From Cricetomys ansorgei (taxonomy: Eukaryota > Chordata > Mammalia > Rodentia > Nesomyidae): a stretch of DNA of 64,000 nt. The position numbers were made by a program, and so were the translations under genes. Location of the stretch: NCBI GenBank assembly GCA_026225945.1, contig JAMJFZ010000239.1, positions 26,561,501 through 26,625,500 on the forward strand, written 5' to 3'. How positions within the stretch are numbered: the first letter of the stretch is position 1; every line of letters begins with the position of its first letter. Under the pieces are notes generated by a model, which was given only the letters and a program-made list of their open reading frames with translations, did no database searches and had not been told where the DNA came from. Positions 23,293-34,757 of this stretch are shown here, piece after piece.

Positions 23293-23410
23293 CTCCTTCC
23301 TTCCTTCCTTCCTTCCTTCCTTCCTTCCTTCCTTCCTTCCTTCCTTCCTTCCTTCTTTCCTTCCTTCCTTCCTTCCTTTCTTTCTTCTTCTTTTTTTTTT
23401 TTTTTTTTTT
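23293..23410. repeat. (TTCC)n microsatellite and poly-T
   Basis: More than 15 TTCC units followed by mixed TTTC and a T run. Confidence 0.97.
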
Positions 23411-23417
23411 CAGTTTC

Positions 23418-23652
23418 TTGCTATTTGAGAGTCAGTCTCTTTGTCACCATGGCTGACCTGGAACTTGCTGTGTAGTTTGGCCTGTCCTTGAACTTACAGT
23501 GCTCTTATAGCCTCTGATCCTGAGTTCTGGGATCACAGATGTGAGCTAGACAGTACCACATCTAGCTGTGTGTATGTGTGAATGGAGATTGAACCTATAG
23601 GTTCATGTGTGTTCTGCAAGTATTCCACCACTGGGTCACATCCCAGTTCTCG
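23418..23652 (-). mobile_element. B4-type SINE
   Basis: An antisense B1 half (ccatggctgacctggaactt) then an ID half (ttccaccactgggtcacatc). Confidence 0.6.
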
Positions 23653-23667
23653 CATGCCTTTTTATCT

Positions 23668-23895
23668 TATTTTATTTTAAAATCATTTTGCTAGTATGGA
23701 TGTTTTGCCAGCATGTCTTGCCTGTGCATCACTTGCATGTAGTGCCCCTGGAGACCAGGAGAGGGCGTCAGATTCCCTGGAGCTGGATGGAGTTACAGAC
23801 AGTTGTGAGATGCCGAGTGGGTGCTGGGAATTGAACCAAGGTCCAGGAAGAGCAGCCAGTGAGCCTAACCACTGAGCCATCTTTCCAGCAGCCCC
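23668..23895 (-). mobile_element. B3 SINE with CTCF-like core
   Basis: gagttacagacagttgtgag, gtgctgggaattgaaccaag and ctgagccatctttccagca are intact. It includes ccaggagagggcgt at 23,755-23,768. Confidence 0.8.
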
Positions 23896-24089
23896 CTGTT
23901 TTTTGTTTTTGTTTTTGTTTTTTTTTTTTTTTTAGAAAAACAAGTGTCAATGTGCTATGTATACATTTATGTATTTTTCATCTGCTCTAGGTCACGCAGA
24001 GTTCTGTGCAGGGAATCTGCTGGTCACTTCATTGTTTCCAGCTGCTGCACGACATTCCGGAGTAATCACGTGCTATGATTGAACGTGCT

Positions 24090-24260
24090 ATGGTGGATAC
24101 TTTGATTCTCTCCAGTGTTGTTTTTTGCTAATGATGATAAACATAGTGCTTTATCAAACATCTTTGTATAGCCTTCTGTATGTAAGCCTGATTCTCAAGG
24201 ATAATATGCAGAAGTGAAATTGCTGATCATCTGAAATTTTAGTTTAGACACTGGCTTCCT
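24090..24260 (-). mobile_element. Possible ancient L1 fragment
   Basis: gcagaagtgaaattgctgat and the preceding ataaacatagtgctttatc resemble antisense L1 sequence; very diverged. Confidence 0.3.
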
Positions 24261-24571
24261 GGTGCTCATATAGTAACGCTCAACCACAGGTTATTTGTCT
24301 TATTCGCCTTCCAATTTGGAGCTAATTCAGTGCCATGAAGTCGGAACAATGTCCTGCATGGACCCTTTAAAATACTCAGTCTGTGGTGGCCTTTGGATCA
24401 CTGGCCTGCCTTTCTAAATTTTTTCTTAATATCTTTCTAAAACATAAATATTCAATGTTTCCTCCCCCCTTACTAAGAACTCCAGACAGTTAAAAATTGT
24501 GTTCAGCAACAGTGACTCATACAGATAGAGGGCAAAGTGTTTTGTTTGTTTGGTTTTCTTTTCTTCCTCTG

Positions 24572-24598
24572 TGTGTGTGCGTGTGCGCGCGCGCACTT
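24572..24598. repeat. (GT)n/(GC)n microsatellite
   Basis: gtgtgtgcgtgtgcgcgcgc alternating purine-pyrimidine run. Confidence 0.9.
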
Positions 24599-24692
24599 TG
24601 GTCTATAGTTCAGGTTTGCCTTCAATTTGTGATCCTCCTGCCTCAGTTTCCTTACTGCTGGGATTGTAAGCATGTACCAGTATAACAGGTTT
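24599..24692 (-). mobile_element. B1-like SINE fragment
   Basis: tgatcctcctgcctcagttt ... ctgctgggattgtaagcatg. Confidence 0.5.
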
Positions 24693-24774
24693 CCAGTTGT
24701 ATTGAGGGGAGGGATACTTTGAGACAGCCCTAAGAACTCGATTATAGGCACGCTCACATCTGGATCTTCAGTTG

Positions 24775-24776
24775 GA

Positions 24777-24805
<29 letters not shown>
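24775..24805. repeat. (TG)n microsatellite
   Basis: About 15 TG units. Confidence 0.95.
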
Positions 24806-24807
<2 letters not shown>

Positions 24808-25087
24808 TGGCAGTACTGTGCCACATGAGGTGGGCAGATACTTGGTAGTCATAGGTGAGCTATAGAGGGTCTAGTGGGCTTCAGTACTACCATTAACCAG
24901 CTCCCGATTTTCAGATTTCATGAAATGGTAAACTAATATTGGGGAGGAGAGAGAAGGGAGGGAGAGTGAGAGAGAGAGATGGGGGGATGTTTATGCAGGG
25001 CTGTCACCTCCTTTTGCCCAAGTCATTAAAAACCAACTTCCCCAAAATTCCATTCTTTTAAAAATACGAGATTCTCCTCCCAACAAA

Positions 25088-25092
<5 letters not shown>

Positions 25093-25131
<39 letters not shown>
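25093..25131. repeat. (GT)n microsatellite
   Basis: About 19 GT units. Confidence 0.97.
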
Positions 25132-25133
<2 letters not shown>

Positions 25134-25942
25134 TCCATAATCAAAGACATTACTTTTAAGTTTAGTTTCAGAAAATAGTATTTTTTCCTTTTGCCTCAAT
25201 GAAAATGTTTAATGAAGAACTGGCCAGCTCCAGAACCAGTCATTTCTTGCACACACGACACGGTGTTGGCAGAGGCTTTCCTCTTTTGTCCACTGTGTTT
25301 CTGGTTAGTGCCCGTGGGCTGGGATTCTGCAGGTCTCCAAAAGAAGAAACGTTGCTGCAATTCTCAGAGGCGCATTCTGCCCTTGCAGCACGGGTTGGAA
25401 GGTGTTTACACAAATCAGCAGGCTCCTAAACAGTCCTGAAGCACACAGATGACCTTCCTGTGCACACGTCCACCGTCTGTGGTGACAATTGCAGTGGCAT
25501 TTAAAGATCACTTCCTTGCCTTTGGGATGTTAGCAGAGAGTCACTCTGTTTGGCCACATGCTGGTCTTCAGTATGTTGGTGGTTTTATCTTCCAGCCTCT
25601 TGTCTCAGCTTAGCTGTTCAGGCAGCGTGGATGAAGTAGCATTGGCTTTGTCACTGCAGGGGACCCTTCTACTCTGTTAGTGACTTTGCAGAGTCAGCTT
25701 TGGGATGTGGGGATAACCCTAACGCACTACAACAGAATCTGCAACTGGTGGTAGCACCCAGACTTTCCACGCTGGAGTGATCCGCCGGGAGGCCTCAGCT
25801 GAGTCCGAGTGGCTCAATTTCAGTCTCATGTTGTTTGTGGAAAGACATGAAAGGGTAACCCACAGAGTAACACATCTCCATTTTAATCCTTTCCAAAGAA
25901 CCAAAATGTAAAGGGCTTATTAGATTTATAATAGTTACTTTG
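25132..25942. other. Intronic sequence, no recognised feature
   Basis: No repeat recognised. Confidence 0.4.
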
Positions 25943-25998
25943 AAGAGAGTTCCAGGCCAGTCTGGGATACATGAGGCCCTGTCTCCGGAGAAATAAAA
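25943..25998 (+). mobile_element. B1 3' fragment
   Basis: gttccaggccagtctgggat ... ccctgtctccggagaaataa. Confidence 0.5.
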
Positions 25999-26205
25999 GG
26001 GCTGGGGAATAAGAGTACTTGTTCTTGCGGAGAGCTGGGTTCAGTTCGCAGCACCCATATGGTGGCTAGCGACCATTTGTAACTCCAGTTCCAGGGGATC
26101 TTATGTCCTCTTCTGACCTCCACAGGCACCAGGCACACTTGTGGTACACAGACATAAATGCAGGCAAAACATTCAAATACATAAATAAATAATCTTAAAA
26201 ACAGA
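25999..26205 (+). mobile_element. B3 SINE
   Basis: Sense gggctggggaataagagtac, gttcagttcgcagcacccat, taactccagttccaggggat and a terminal ataaataaataatctt. Confidence 0.8.
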
Positions 26206-26360
26206 TACCTTGCCATATTAGGTTTTTGTCATTTTAATTTACTGGGATCACGTGCCGAGGAAGTCAAAGTGCCCTAAACACTTCGGTAATTCTTAAGTTT
26301 GATCAAAACGGACACAGAGCGCCCTGTAACAAACGGACATAAAAGCCATATAACAGTCCC

Positions 26361-26525
26361 ACCGGGTGGCGGCAGCGCGCGCCTTTAATCCCAGCACTTG
26401 GGAGGCAGAGACAAGTGGATCTCTGAATTCAGGGCCAGCCTGGTCTACTACAAAGGAAGTCCCAGGCCAGCCAAGGCTACATACACAGAGAAACTCTGTC
26501 TCAAAAAACCAAAAAAAAAAAAAAA
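26361..26525 (+). mobile_element. B1 SINE
   Basis: cgcgcctttaatcccagcac, aaaccaa-rich tail. The 3' segment is ccaaggctacatacacagag, unlike the acaacagag variant, so it is another B1 subfamily. Confidence 0.85.
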
Positions 26526-27374
26526 GAAGGGACAGTATCTTGCAGAACCAGTTGTGGCCATCCCCTTTCTAAGGGGATTCTTAACAGAAGTGTTTCTGAA
26601 GGAAGGGTTGGCGAGTTGTGTGTGCTCCCCGTGACCTTCCCCCAGCGGCCTCCTGGTCCAGAACCTAATAAATATTTAACATAGGAGGTATCTGCTGGGC
26701 TGGCCGTGTTGCTATGGAGAGGTGATGCTGGTCTCAGCTGTGTGACAAAGACAGGCTCTCCGTGACAGGGGTGAGAGGGATAGGTTATTTAGCCTCAGCT
26801 CGAGGTGACTTCCTGGTTCTGGTGAGGCTTCCTGGGTTTCTGTGTGTCCTGCGCGTGTAGCATTCTAAGAGTTCACGGTGTAAGTGCTGTTTTATGTCGG
26901 TCAGCTTTGATTCCAGCTCTCAGTGTAAAATCACAGCCTTAGATAGCAGTAGAAGTTAACGATTATTCCTAATGTTACTCTGAAACTCTCCCTCGTACGT
27001 GGCAGAATGAGACGCTACTCTATGATACTGATACACAATGTTAAGAAAACCCTGCCTGACAAAATTGCTTTCATTTGAAGAAGCGTGGATGCTCTTCCTG
27101 ATCCTGACTGCTCCTCGATCTATTTTGAAGTCTGGTTACAAAATTTGTCCTGTGTCGTCTAAGCTGTGAATTCTTTTACACGCATTTCACTTGAAAGATC
27201 AACCAATAAATACATGTGACTTTGGTGATGATTTAAAATCTTGATCTTTATATTTCATGAGTTTTTTTGGGGGATGTATAATAAATGAGTTTTTTAATTA
27301 AAAAATATTGGAGAAAAGGCTTTGTTGTTTTGTCCAGACTTCTCTCAAACTTCTGGGCTCAAGTCATCTGTCTC
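26526..27374. other. Intronic sequence, no recognised feature
   Basis: No repeat family recognised; AT-rich from 27,180. Confidence 0.4.
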
Positions 27375-27765
27375 AGGTTGGCGTCTATTGCTCTGATTTA
27401 ACACTGGCAAAAGCAACTTGGGGAGGAAAGGGTTTATTTCCCCTTTCAATTCTCAGCTCACACTCTTATCACTGAGGGAAGTCAGGGCAGGAATTGAAGC
27501 AGAGGCCCTGGAGGAGTGCTGCTTACTGGCCTGCTCCTCATGGCTTGCTCAGCCTGCTTTCTTAGAGAACCCAGGACCAGCAGCCCAAGGTGATGCCACC
27601 TACCGTGGGCTGGCCCTTCCACATCAAATCATTAATCAAGAAAGGACCTACAGACTCGCCTACAGGCCAGTCTGGTGGAGGCATTTTCTTAGTTACAATT
27701 CTTTCTTCCCAGATAGGTCTAGGATTGTATCAAGTAGACAAACCCAGTCAGGGCACCATCCTCTG
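27375..27765 (-). mobile_element. MaLR-like LTR
   Basis: Same family and orientation as 19,641-20,182: aagcaacttggggaggaaag, ctgctcctcatggcttgctc, catcaaatcattaatcaaga. Confidence 0.7.
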
Positions 27766-28000
27766 TATCAGCCTACCACATAGCAGCTGGAACCACAGGT
27801 CCATGTTACTATACCTAGCATAAACATTTTTCTGGAAAGTGTTTTGATTCTTTTTGCCTGCTCTGGTACCAGTACAGTGGAGTGTGTTTAGAATTGTAGT
27901 ATTTAATGAACGTGCCTCATGTTGAAAAGGGAACTATCTAATCCTTAGTGGTTTTTTCAATGATTCTTCCTCCTTCGTTTCCTGAATATAGGGTCATGTG

Positions 28001-28530
28001 ATTGTATTAGTTATTTTTATATTGCTGTGATAAAACTCCATTTCAAAGTATGGTGGTTTGAATGAGAATGGTCCCCATAAGCTCGTATTTTTGAATATTT
28101 GGTGCCCAGTTGGTGGAACTGTTTGGGAAGGATTGGGAGGTGTAACCTTCTTGGGAGAGGTGTGTCACTGGGGGAAGGCTTTAAGGTTTCAAAGGCCCAT
28201 GCCATTTTCAGTGTCTTTTCCTCCCCTTCCCCCTTCTCTTAGTTGTTGCCATGCCTAACTACCTGTGGCCACGCTCCCTACCATTGATGGTCATAGACTC
28301 CAGCCCTCTAAAACTGTAAGCAAGGCCTCAGTAAACTCTTTATAAGTTTCCTTGGTCACGGTGTCTATCACACCAATAGAGAAATGACTGAGACACTAAG
28401 GCAACTTATTAACTGAAGCCTTTAATTGTACTTACAGCTCCAGAAGGTTAGAGTCTGGCACGGCTGTGAGCGCACATCTCAATTCAGAAGCAGGAGCTAG
28501 AGAGCACACTTGGCAAGGCCCCAGCTGGTA
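28001..28530 (-). mobile_element. MaLR-type LTR interrupted by an ORR1-type LTR
   Basis: Outer pieces 28,001-28,048 (atattgctgtgataaaactc) and 28,401-28,530 (gcaacttattaactgaagcc) read as one antisense LTR when joined conceptually. The right edge is uncertain. Confidence 0.65.
28049..28395 (+). mobile_element. ORR1-type solo LTR nested in an antisense LTR
   Basis: Starts tatggtggtttgaatgagaa and ends gaaatgactgagaca. The 5-bp flanks caaag / ctaag are consistent with an ERVL-type target duplication with one change. Confidence 0.8.
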
Positions 28531-30199
28531 CAGCGGTGTCAAGTCTCTCTGGGTCTGGAGGGTTGGCTTTTAACTTGCTGGAGGATCAGTTCCTTGCTCC
28601 GTGGGTCTGTCCATAAAGTTCTCACAGAGTGGCTTTTCTCACGGTTAGTGATCAGGAGGAAGAGAACTCAAGAGTGGGCTTTCAGTCACACAGATCAGGC
28701 TGTTTCCATTTGTCACTCCGTTTTTCCTGAAATGTTTTTATCTGACCCTGGATACCTAAAATCAGAATACCAACCAAACACTTAGAGATAGTGAAGCATA
28801 AAGAGAAAATTGAAAGCAGTTCTTTGGTTGTACATATTTTATCACTAAAGATGAAAACAAGTGTTTGTCTGTCTAACACAGCACAACCCAACGGTATACT
28901 AATCGCATGGTTAGGAGCTGAGGAATGATGGTTAGAAGCTGTTAAGAAGTCTTTATTTTTGAAACGGAGCCATTGTTTGCCTGTAAGAGTAGAAAGCCGT
29001 GTCTGTAGTACAGACACTGCAGTTCACGTTTCCGTGTGTGCGGGCGCCGCGTGGCGGGACAGATGCACAGGGTAAAGTGCGCACACTGTGTGTTCGGAGC
29101 CACGGCTGCAGTGAAGCATGAGATGTCCCGTGAATGAATCTTGCCGGGGGCTCCCCAAGCTCCTTACATGCTTGTTGATTTTGAATTCATTTTTGGCCCT
29201 AGTGTGTCGGGACGCAGGGCGAGAGGGGAATTCTGAGTGCTTCTGAGAAAACTCCAAGACAACGGGACAGGAGTCTTGTCGCCTCAGTTTCTTCAAAAAC
29301 TCTGAAATTGTTCTTGGATTTATGCATTCATGCCCCTCCCAGGTATATCGGCTAGGAGCGAGTTTACTACAGATTATTCGTTACAGCTGGCTGTCCTTAC
29401 TCACTTTTATGCCTCTGTGGAGAAGCACGGCTTGGCCGCCGTGCCACGTGCGACTTATCCTTGTGATCGTACACTTTACTCTTGTGGATGAAGTTGGCTC
29501 TAGCGTGAGACTTTAGCCCGCTCATTTATCAGTTCCGTTCTCCCAGCTCCCGCCACCAACTAGAGCGGTCAACAAATTGTGTGTTGAGAAATTGTTAGCA
29601 AGTTCTTGGCTCATACATTCAGTTTACAGAACCCTTTGTGGGGTTGTGACCCACAATTGAAGAAGCTTTGGCATGGTTTACCTTATTACAGTATGGGCAG
29701 GGCCTCCCTCCCAGGTGTGCCTTGTGGGGATCCTTGGAAACGGTTGTTCATCTGGCTACAATAGTAGGGGAGAATGAATTTAGGCAACCAGGAGCTATGT
29801 CTGTGATGTGAAATTGGTGCTGATGTGTCTTGAGTGTTCTGTGGGTATTAACACGTCATGGAATTAACCTCCAAGCAGCTTTGACTGGTAAGGGCGATAC
29901 ATTTTGTATTCAGCTGTAGAAAATGATATGCCCACAGAGGTTTGGATTCTAGTGTGAATGTCTAAAGGTCACTGAGAGCTATGGGAGCGGAGCCAGGTTT
30001 GTGGGGATGGTGTATTTGAAGGACACGAACCAAGTTTTGCTAACAATGGGGATGTGTGGCTCATCCTTGTTTTGCCGTGCTATGGATGGACGGACACACA
30101 CACACTCCTGAAAATGTCTCTGCTGATCTATCCTGTATGTCAGAAGAACAGAACGGAATGGAATGGAATGGAATAAATATGGTTCATTTAAGGTGGAAT
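28531..30199. other. 1.7-kb repeat-poor intronic stretch
   Basis: No repeat recognised. An (atgga)n-like run of gaatggaatg lies at about 30,154-30,175. Confidence 0.4.
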
Positions 30200-30358
30200 C
30201 TGTTTTGTTTTTTTGAGACAAGGTCTCTCTATGTAGTCCTGGCTATCCTGGAACTCACTCTGTAGACCTCAAACTAGCCTCGAACTCACAGAGATCCACC
30301 TGCCTCTGCCTTTTGAGTGCTGGGATTAAAGACATTCATGGGCCAGCATGCTCAGTTG
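30200..30358 (-). mobile_element. B1 SINE with 10-bp target duplication
   Basis: aaggtggaat occurs at 30,190-30,199 and again at 30,359-30,368. The body contains caaactagcctcgaactcac. Confidence 0.85.
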
Positions 30359-31044
30359 AAGGTGGAATTTTAAGTGACCCTGCTGGTGGGTTTCATGGTG
30401 TTGACTCTTTCAAGAAACTTTTTTTTTTTTTAAATTTTTTTTTTCTGTTTTGGAGTTGTGCTGGCATCAGGCTGGCAGGAATATGTATCCTAGAGTTGAG
30501 TGCAGCTCAGCCTTTTACTGACATTGTATTGTTTAGAATCTGTTCTGTAGCTGGTTAATCTCCTTTAAGTCATTAACAGATTAGAGACTAATAAGCAAAC
30601 CCTCTAAATACTAATTTATACTTTATGCCTGGAAAATAGAGTCAGTGTTCCTGGCAAAACTGACATGTTTTCTTCACTTACCAAGGTGGAACCCACGTTC
30701 CCAGTGGGTCTTGTTCTGGGGAGACTTGGTGAGTTAGGAGGGATGTTACTCCGGGGACAGTTGTAATTACAATTTTGTTGCATTTTGATTAAGAGATACT
30801 AAGTAGTGCAGGCTTTCTGGTCTGGGTGAGGCTCAGGTACTGTAAGAGGTTCTGCTCTTAACTTTCAGGGTGAACTTGGAAGAACCCAGGACTTGAGCTC
30901 TGGTGCTGGCTCTCATATTCACCACCAGACAAAGAGAAAGCATTGACAGGAAGCCAGTGTCTGTGTGCCTTGTCCCAGGCAGAGCTGAGGCCATCTCTAG
31001 GCCAGGCATAAAACAAGGGCAGGCTTTGCTGTGTTGAGACCATA
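30359..31044. other. Intronic sequence, no recognised feature
   Basis: Only a T run at 30,418-30,445 stands out. Confidence 0.4.
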
Positions 31045-31170
31045 CATGGCCTATTGCCTCCCCTCCCCTCCCCTCCCCTCCCCCCTCCCCTCCCCTCCCC
31101 TCCACTTTTCTCCCTTCTTTTCCTTTCCTCTCTCTTCTTCTTTTCCTTTCCCCTCCCTCCCTCCCTTCCT
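31045..31170. repeat. (CCCCT)n-rich polypyrimidine tract
   Basis: At least eight CCCCT/CTCCC units passing into CT-rich sequence. G-rich on the minus strand. Confidence 0.9.
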
Positions 31171-31598
31171 TCATTTCTTTTTTGTTCCCCAGATAAGAAA
31201 TTGGAATTGCTCGTTGTTATTTGTGAGCCTGCTCATTGAGCGTGTTAGTCCACTCTCCTTGCGCAAGCAGAAGAACAAGGCTGGCCTGGGCAGCTCTGCC
31301 TGGGCAACTGGCATCAGGCGTCTCCTCTGAACACCAGGCTTCCCACTTGTAAAGTGCACAGGCCAGGATGGTGGAGAGGGCTGAAAAGGCCACCATGCTT
31401 AAAATTTTTTATTTTGTGATCAAACTGCTTCTATGAGATGTACCTTCACAAAATTTTGGATGTACCATACGGTATTGTTAGCAATTAGTAGTTGAGTACA
31501 TTTGTGTGTGTATGTGTGTGTGTGTGTGTACACATCCATATTTGTGTATGCGTGTGGAGGTTAGAAGGTAGCTTTGAGTGCTCCTCAGGGACCATCCA

Positions 31599-31733
31599 CT
31601 TTAATTTTTTTATTTTTGAGACATGGTCTCACTATGTAGCTCTGGTTGGCCTGCAACTCCCTATGTAGACCAAGTTGTCCTTGAACTCACAGAGGTCTGC
31701 CTCTGCAGCCTGAGTGCTGGAATCACAACCTTC
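31599..31733 (-). mobile_element. B1 SINE, nested
   Basis: ttttgagacatggtctcact ... gagtgctggaatcacaacct. Confidence 0.75.
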
Positions 31734-31742
31734 ACTTAAAAC

Positions 31743-31938
31743 AACAATTTATGTGTATGTTGTTTTGCCTGCATGTATGCCTGTACCACCTGCATGCCTG
31801 GCTCGAGGAGGCCAGAAGAGAGCACCTCATTCTCTGGTGGAGTTACAGAAGGTTGTAGGCCACCATATGGGTGTCGGAATTGAACCCAAGTCCCCTGGAA
31901 GAACAGTCAATGCTCTTCTGAACCAGCCCTCCAGCCCC
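31743..31938 (-). mobile_element. B3 SINE, nested
   Basis: gttttgcctgcatgtatgcc, ggtgtcggaattgaacccaa, ccagccctccagcccc. Confidence 0.75.
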
Positions 31939-32596
31939 ACCTTGAGTTTTGAGATGCAGTCTCTCACTTGTTTGGGAGCTTGCTAAGTAGGCTAAGTTGG
32001 CTGCCTAATGAACCCCAGGGATCTGCTTCTCTCTGTCCCCCATGGTCCCCCCCCACCCCCGTTCTGGTATTACAGACACAAATCACCACACCCAGATACA
32101 AATTACCACACCCAGCTCTCTTTTTACTCAGGTTCTGGGTGTTGAAACTCAGGCCCTGGTAGCATCCATTGACCGGGTCAACCCTCGGGCCCCGAGTGAA
32201 TTTCGAAAACTGAGAGAAGCTATCTTAGGACAGGGCCCCGTCCATTGTTATTTTAATAGAGTTAGACTGAGTTTTCTGTCAAGGGAATAGTTTACCTCTG
32301 CCCTTTAAATTGCATCTGCCCTACAGGAGGTAATTATTAACTATGTTAGTCTACAGCACATACTGTACAGTTTTTAGATAACATAGGCAGTTTATAATTT
32401 TCAAAGTCCTAACAGTGTGCTAACCTGAAACTCAGGGGGAAAAAAAATCCTTTTATAAAAACACTGTCTTAGACTGCAGGTGGATGCAGGTTTCTTTTCA
32501 GTTGACTGAAAATGTTCCTAGAGTTAGATTGTGGTGGTTAGGTTGTGACGGTAGCCACAGAACTCCGAAGACACCAGAAACCCCTGAAAGTATTCC

Positions 32597-32643
32597 TTCA
32601 ATCCATCCATCCATCCATCCATCCATCCATCCATCCATCCATA
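32597..32643. repeat. (CCAT)n microsatellite
   Basis: About 11 ATCC units; continues into the TATG repeat. Confidence 0.97.
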
Positions 32644-32692
32644 TATCAATGTATGTATGTATGTATATGTATGTATGTATCTATCTATCTAT
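32644..32692. repeat. (TATG)n/(TATC)n microsatellite
   Basis: gtatgtatgtatgtatatgt followed by ctatctatctatg. Confidence 0.95.
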
Positions 32693-32696
32693 GACA

Positions 32697-32782
32697 GAAA
32701 TCTGAGGTTTCCTCAAACTTGCAATAATCCCCCATCTCATCATGGGTGCTGGGATTTCAGGGGTGAACTACCATACCTGGCA
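32697..32782 (-). mobile_element. B1-like fragment
   Basis: catgggtgctgggatttcag ... ccatacctggc. Confidence 0.45.
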
Positions 32783-33054
32783 AACTGTGTTCTTTCTAAA
32801 GGGTTTAATATCATGGAATTAGAATTATGCCCGGGTAAGGTTGTTACTAAGAAACAAAACATTATCCTAAATGTTACTGTAATGATTTGCTCTCTCTCTC
32901 TCCTCTCCAGTTCTTTGTCCTAGACTTGGTTGACATTTGTTACATAAAGGTTACGGAGTGTTGGAAGATATTGTACTCCATTTTCTGATGCACTAACAGA
33001 GTCTCTGAGAGTACGGAATTGTGAAGAAGGCTGGGAAGTCAAAGAAAGTGGTGC

Positions 33055-33634
33055 TGTTGAGTCTGAAATTTGCCCCCAAGGACCAGCGAGACCACATATG
33101 CAAAAAGCAAAGGCACTTTTTATTCTGCAAAGAAAAACCAGCATGCTGGGGTCAGGTACCAGGCAAGATGGCCGACCCCAAACAAAGAATTACCGCTTCT
33201 TTTATTGACAGGAAACGGGGTTTCCACATAGGTGAGGTAGTCTGGTTTCTAATTGGCGAACAGAGATGCAGTTACAAGTGCCCGAGTGACTAACTGTCTG
33301 CATTCTTGGGCTGTACCTGGCAGGTTAGTCATTAGAATTAAGACATCTGGTTTTATGGCCTTCAGGGCTACCTGGCCGGATGAGATGGTTTACCTGGCTA
33401 GATAAGATTGATTGCCCTTTGAGTGGGGAGATTTTTTTAGGGCCTGGGATTTACTAGCCAGCAAGGTCAGGCCCAGGTTGGGACCTTGAGTACGTATATA
33501 AAATGGGGTCTTTGGACACATACACAAAAATGGGGTCTTTGGTTTCTTCAGTGCCAGCCTGTGATGAGGACCTTTGTGCTGCATCTTTGTGGGAGGTTGG
33601 AGGGCGAGAGGGGACTAAATAGGATCTTCTAACA
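33055..33634 (-). mobile_element. LTR-like unit, about 580 bp, family not named
   Basis: On the minus strand it starts TGTTAGAAGATCC and ends CAGACTCAACA, giving the TG...CA ends of an LTR. A polyadenylation-type AATAAAAAGTG lies near the 3' end and another AATAAAAG about 75 bp upstream of it. No internal retroviral region is attached. I could not find a clear target duplication, so the edges are approximate. Confidence 0.6.
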
Positions 33635-33773
33635 AATCCCCTGTCGTCGGCACCTGTTCGGTAATGGCATTAGTCCATACCATGCAGTAATTCCCTCATA
33701 TTCTGCTGCTTCTTAGCCCCCACTTCCAAGCACTGTTGCCTTTAAGGTGGTTTCCAGCAGTTGAGTGTGGAAG

Positions 33774-34100
33774 TACACTGCTGTGGCGGCTCACCAAAGA
33801 AGACACGGAGGCATATTTATACACGCCAGACCCCTGCCAGACCTCATCAGAGGGAACCACCGTCACGGCAAGCACCATACTGGACAGTAGAACCCCGAGC
33901 ATCTGAGCTCAGGTGTTTTTATTGATCCAGAACTCCTCAGGTGTTCTACTGATAGCATGTGCAGATCAGTAGCAATCAGACATCTCCCACATAGATCCAA
34001 CACCTGCAGACAATACAAAGACCTAGACCTAGGCAACCCCTCACCCCACTGTGCACAAAGCAATTATTTTATACATAACTAAAAATAAACTTCAACAACA
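33774..34100 (-). mobile_element. LTR family X, copy 1 (short form)
   Basis: Minus-strand start TGTTGTTGAAG. It contains the conserved block caataaaaacacctgagctc and gggttctactgtccagtatg. It is closely similar to copies at 53,167, 53,974 and 61,208. Confidence 0.7.
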
Positions 34101-34627
34101 CATGTGTTTGGGGAGACCTGGAGCATAGTGGGTAACTAGTTAAAATAATCCCAGTGCATGCATAGATGAGAGAGAAGCAGAGGTGGCAGGGGCATGCTAT
34201 CACTCCAGAGGGCGTGATGGCCTGTGGGTAGTATGGTGATGGTAACCGTGGTTTGGCAGGGACACCAGAAATGCCGGGGAAGCTCCGGGGGAGGGGCCAC
34301 CAGTGAGTCTGGGTGCAGGCCAGATGGAAATCTTGAAGTTGAAAGTTGGGCACAATGGTATTTTATGACCCAGATTCTGGATTGCCTTGGCATTTGCATC
34401 TGGAAGCGGTTTCACGTGGGCGGAAGGTTTAGAAGATGGATGCATTTGGGGGAATGTGTGGGAGGCGATGATGGGGAGATCAAGAAAGTTCTTTAAATTT
34501 CAGGGTGACAGTATCTGGCAATAAGGCTATAGCCCAGGAGAGAGGTGAGACAGGAAGGTAGAACCGGCCTCTATCCGGGCAGCCATGGAGGGTCCGGCTT
34601 CTAGCTTTGGAAGTATGGTGTTCAGTT
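34101..34627. other. Intronic sequence, no recognised feature
   Basis: No repeat recognised. Confidence 0.4.
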
Positions 34628-34757
34628 ATCTTTTTAGGCTTGGATTCAGTTTTCTATTATGGCTCAGGTTGTTCTCGATCTTGAGTTTATGTAGCTGAAA
34701 CTCCTGATCATCCTGCCTCTACTTCCTGAGCGTAAGAATTATGGGCCAGCACCCTTG
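34628..34757 (-). mobile_element. B1-like SINE, diverged
   Basis: ggctcaggttgttctcgatc ... catcctgcctctacttcctg. Confidence 0.45.

Larger units (their letters stand above)
31504..32165 (-). mobile_element. B4-type SINE split by B1 and B3 insertions
   Basis: Left part 31,504-31,598 (tgcgtgtggaggttagaagg, cagggaccatccactttaa) and right part 31,939-32,165 (gagatgcagtctctcacttg, taggctaagttggctgcc, gggtgttgaaactcaggccc) are the two halves of one family member. A short duplication (atcaccacacccagataca / attaccacacccag) lies at 32,083-32,117. Confidence 0.65.

Noticed and set aside
32047..32130. atcaccacacccag / attaccacacccag direct repeat as a separate tandem array
   Set aside because: Only two short units within a B4-type SINE; a local slippage duplication.
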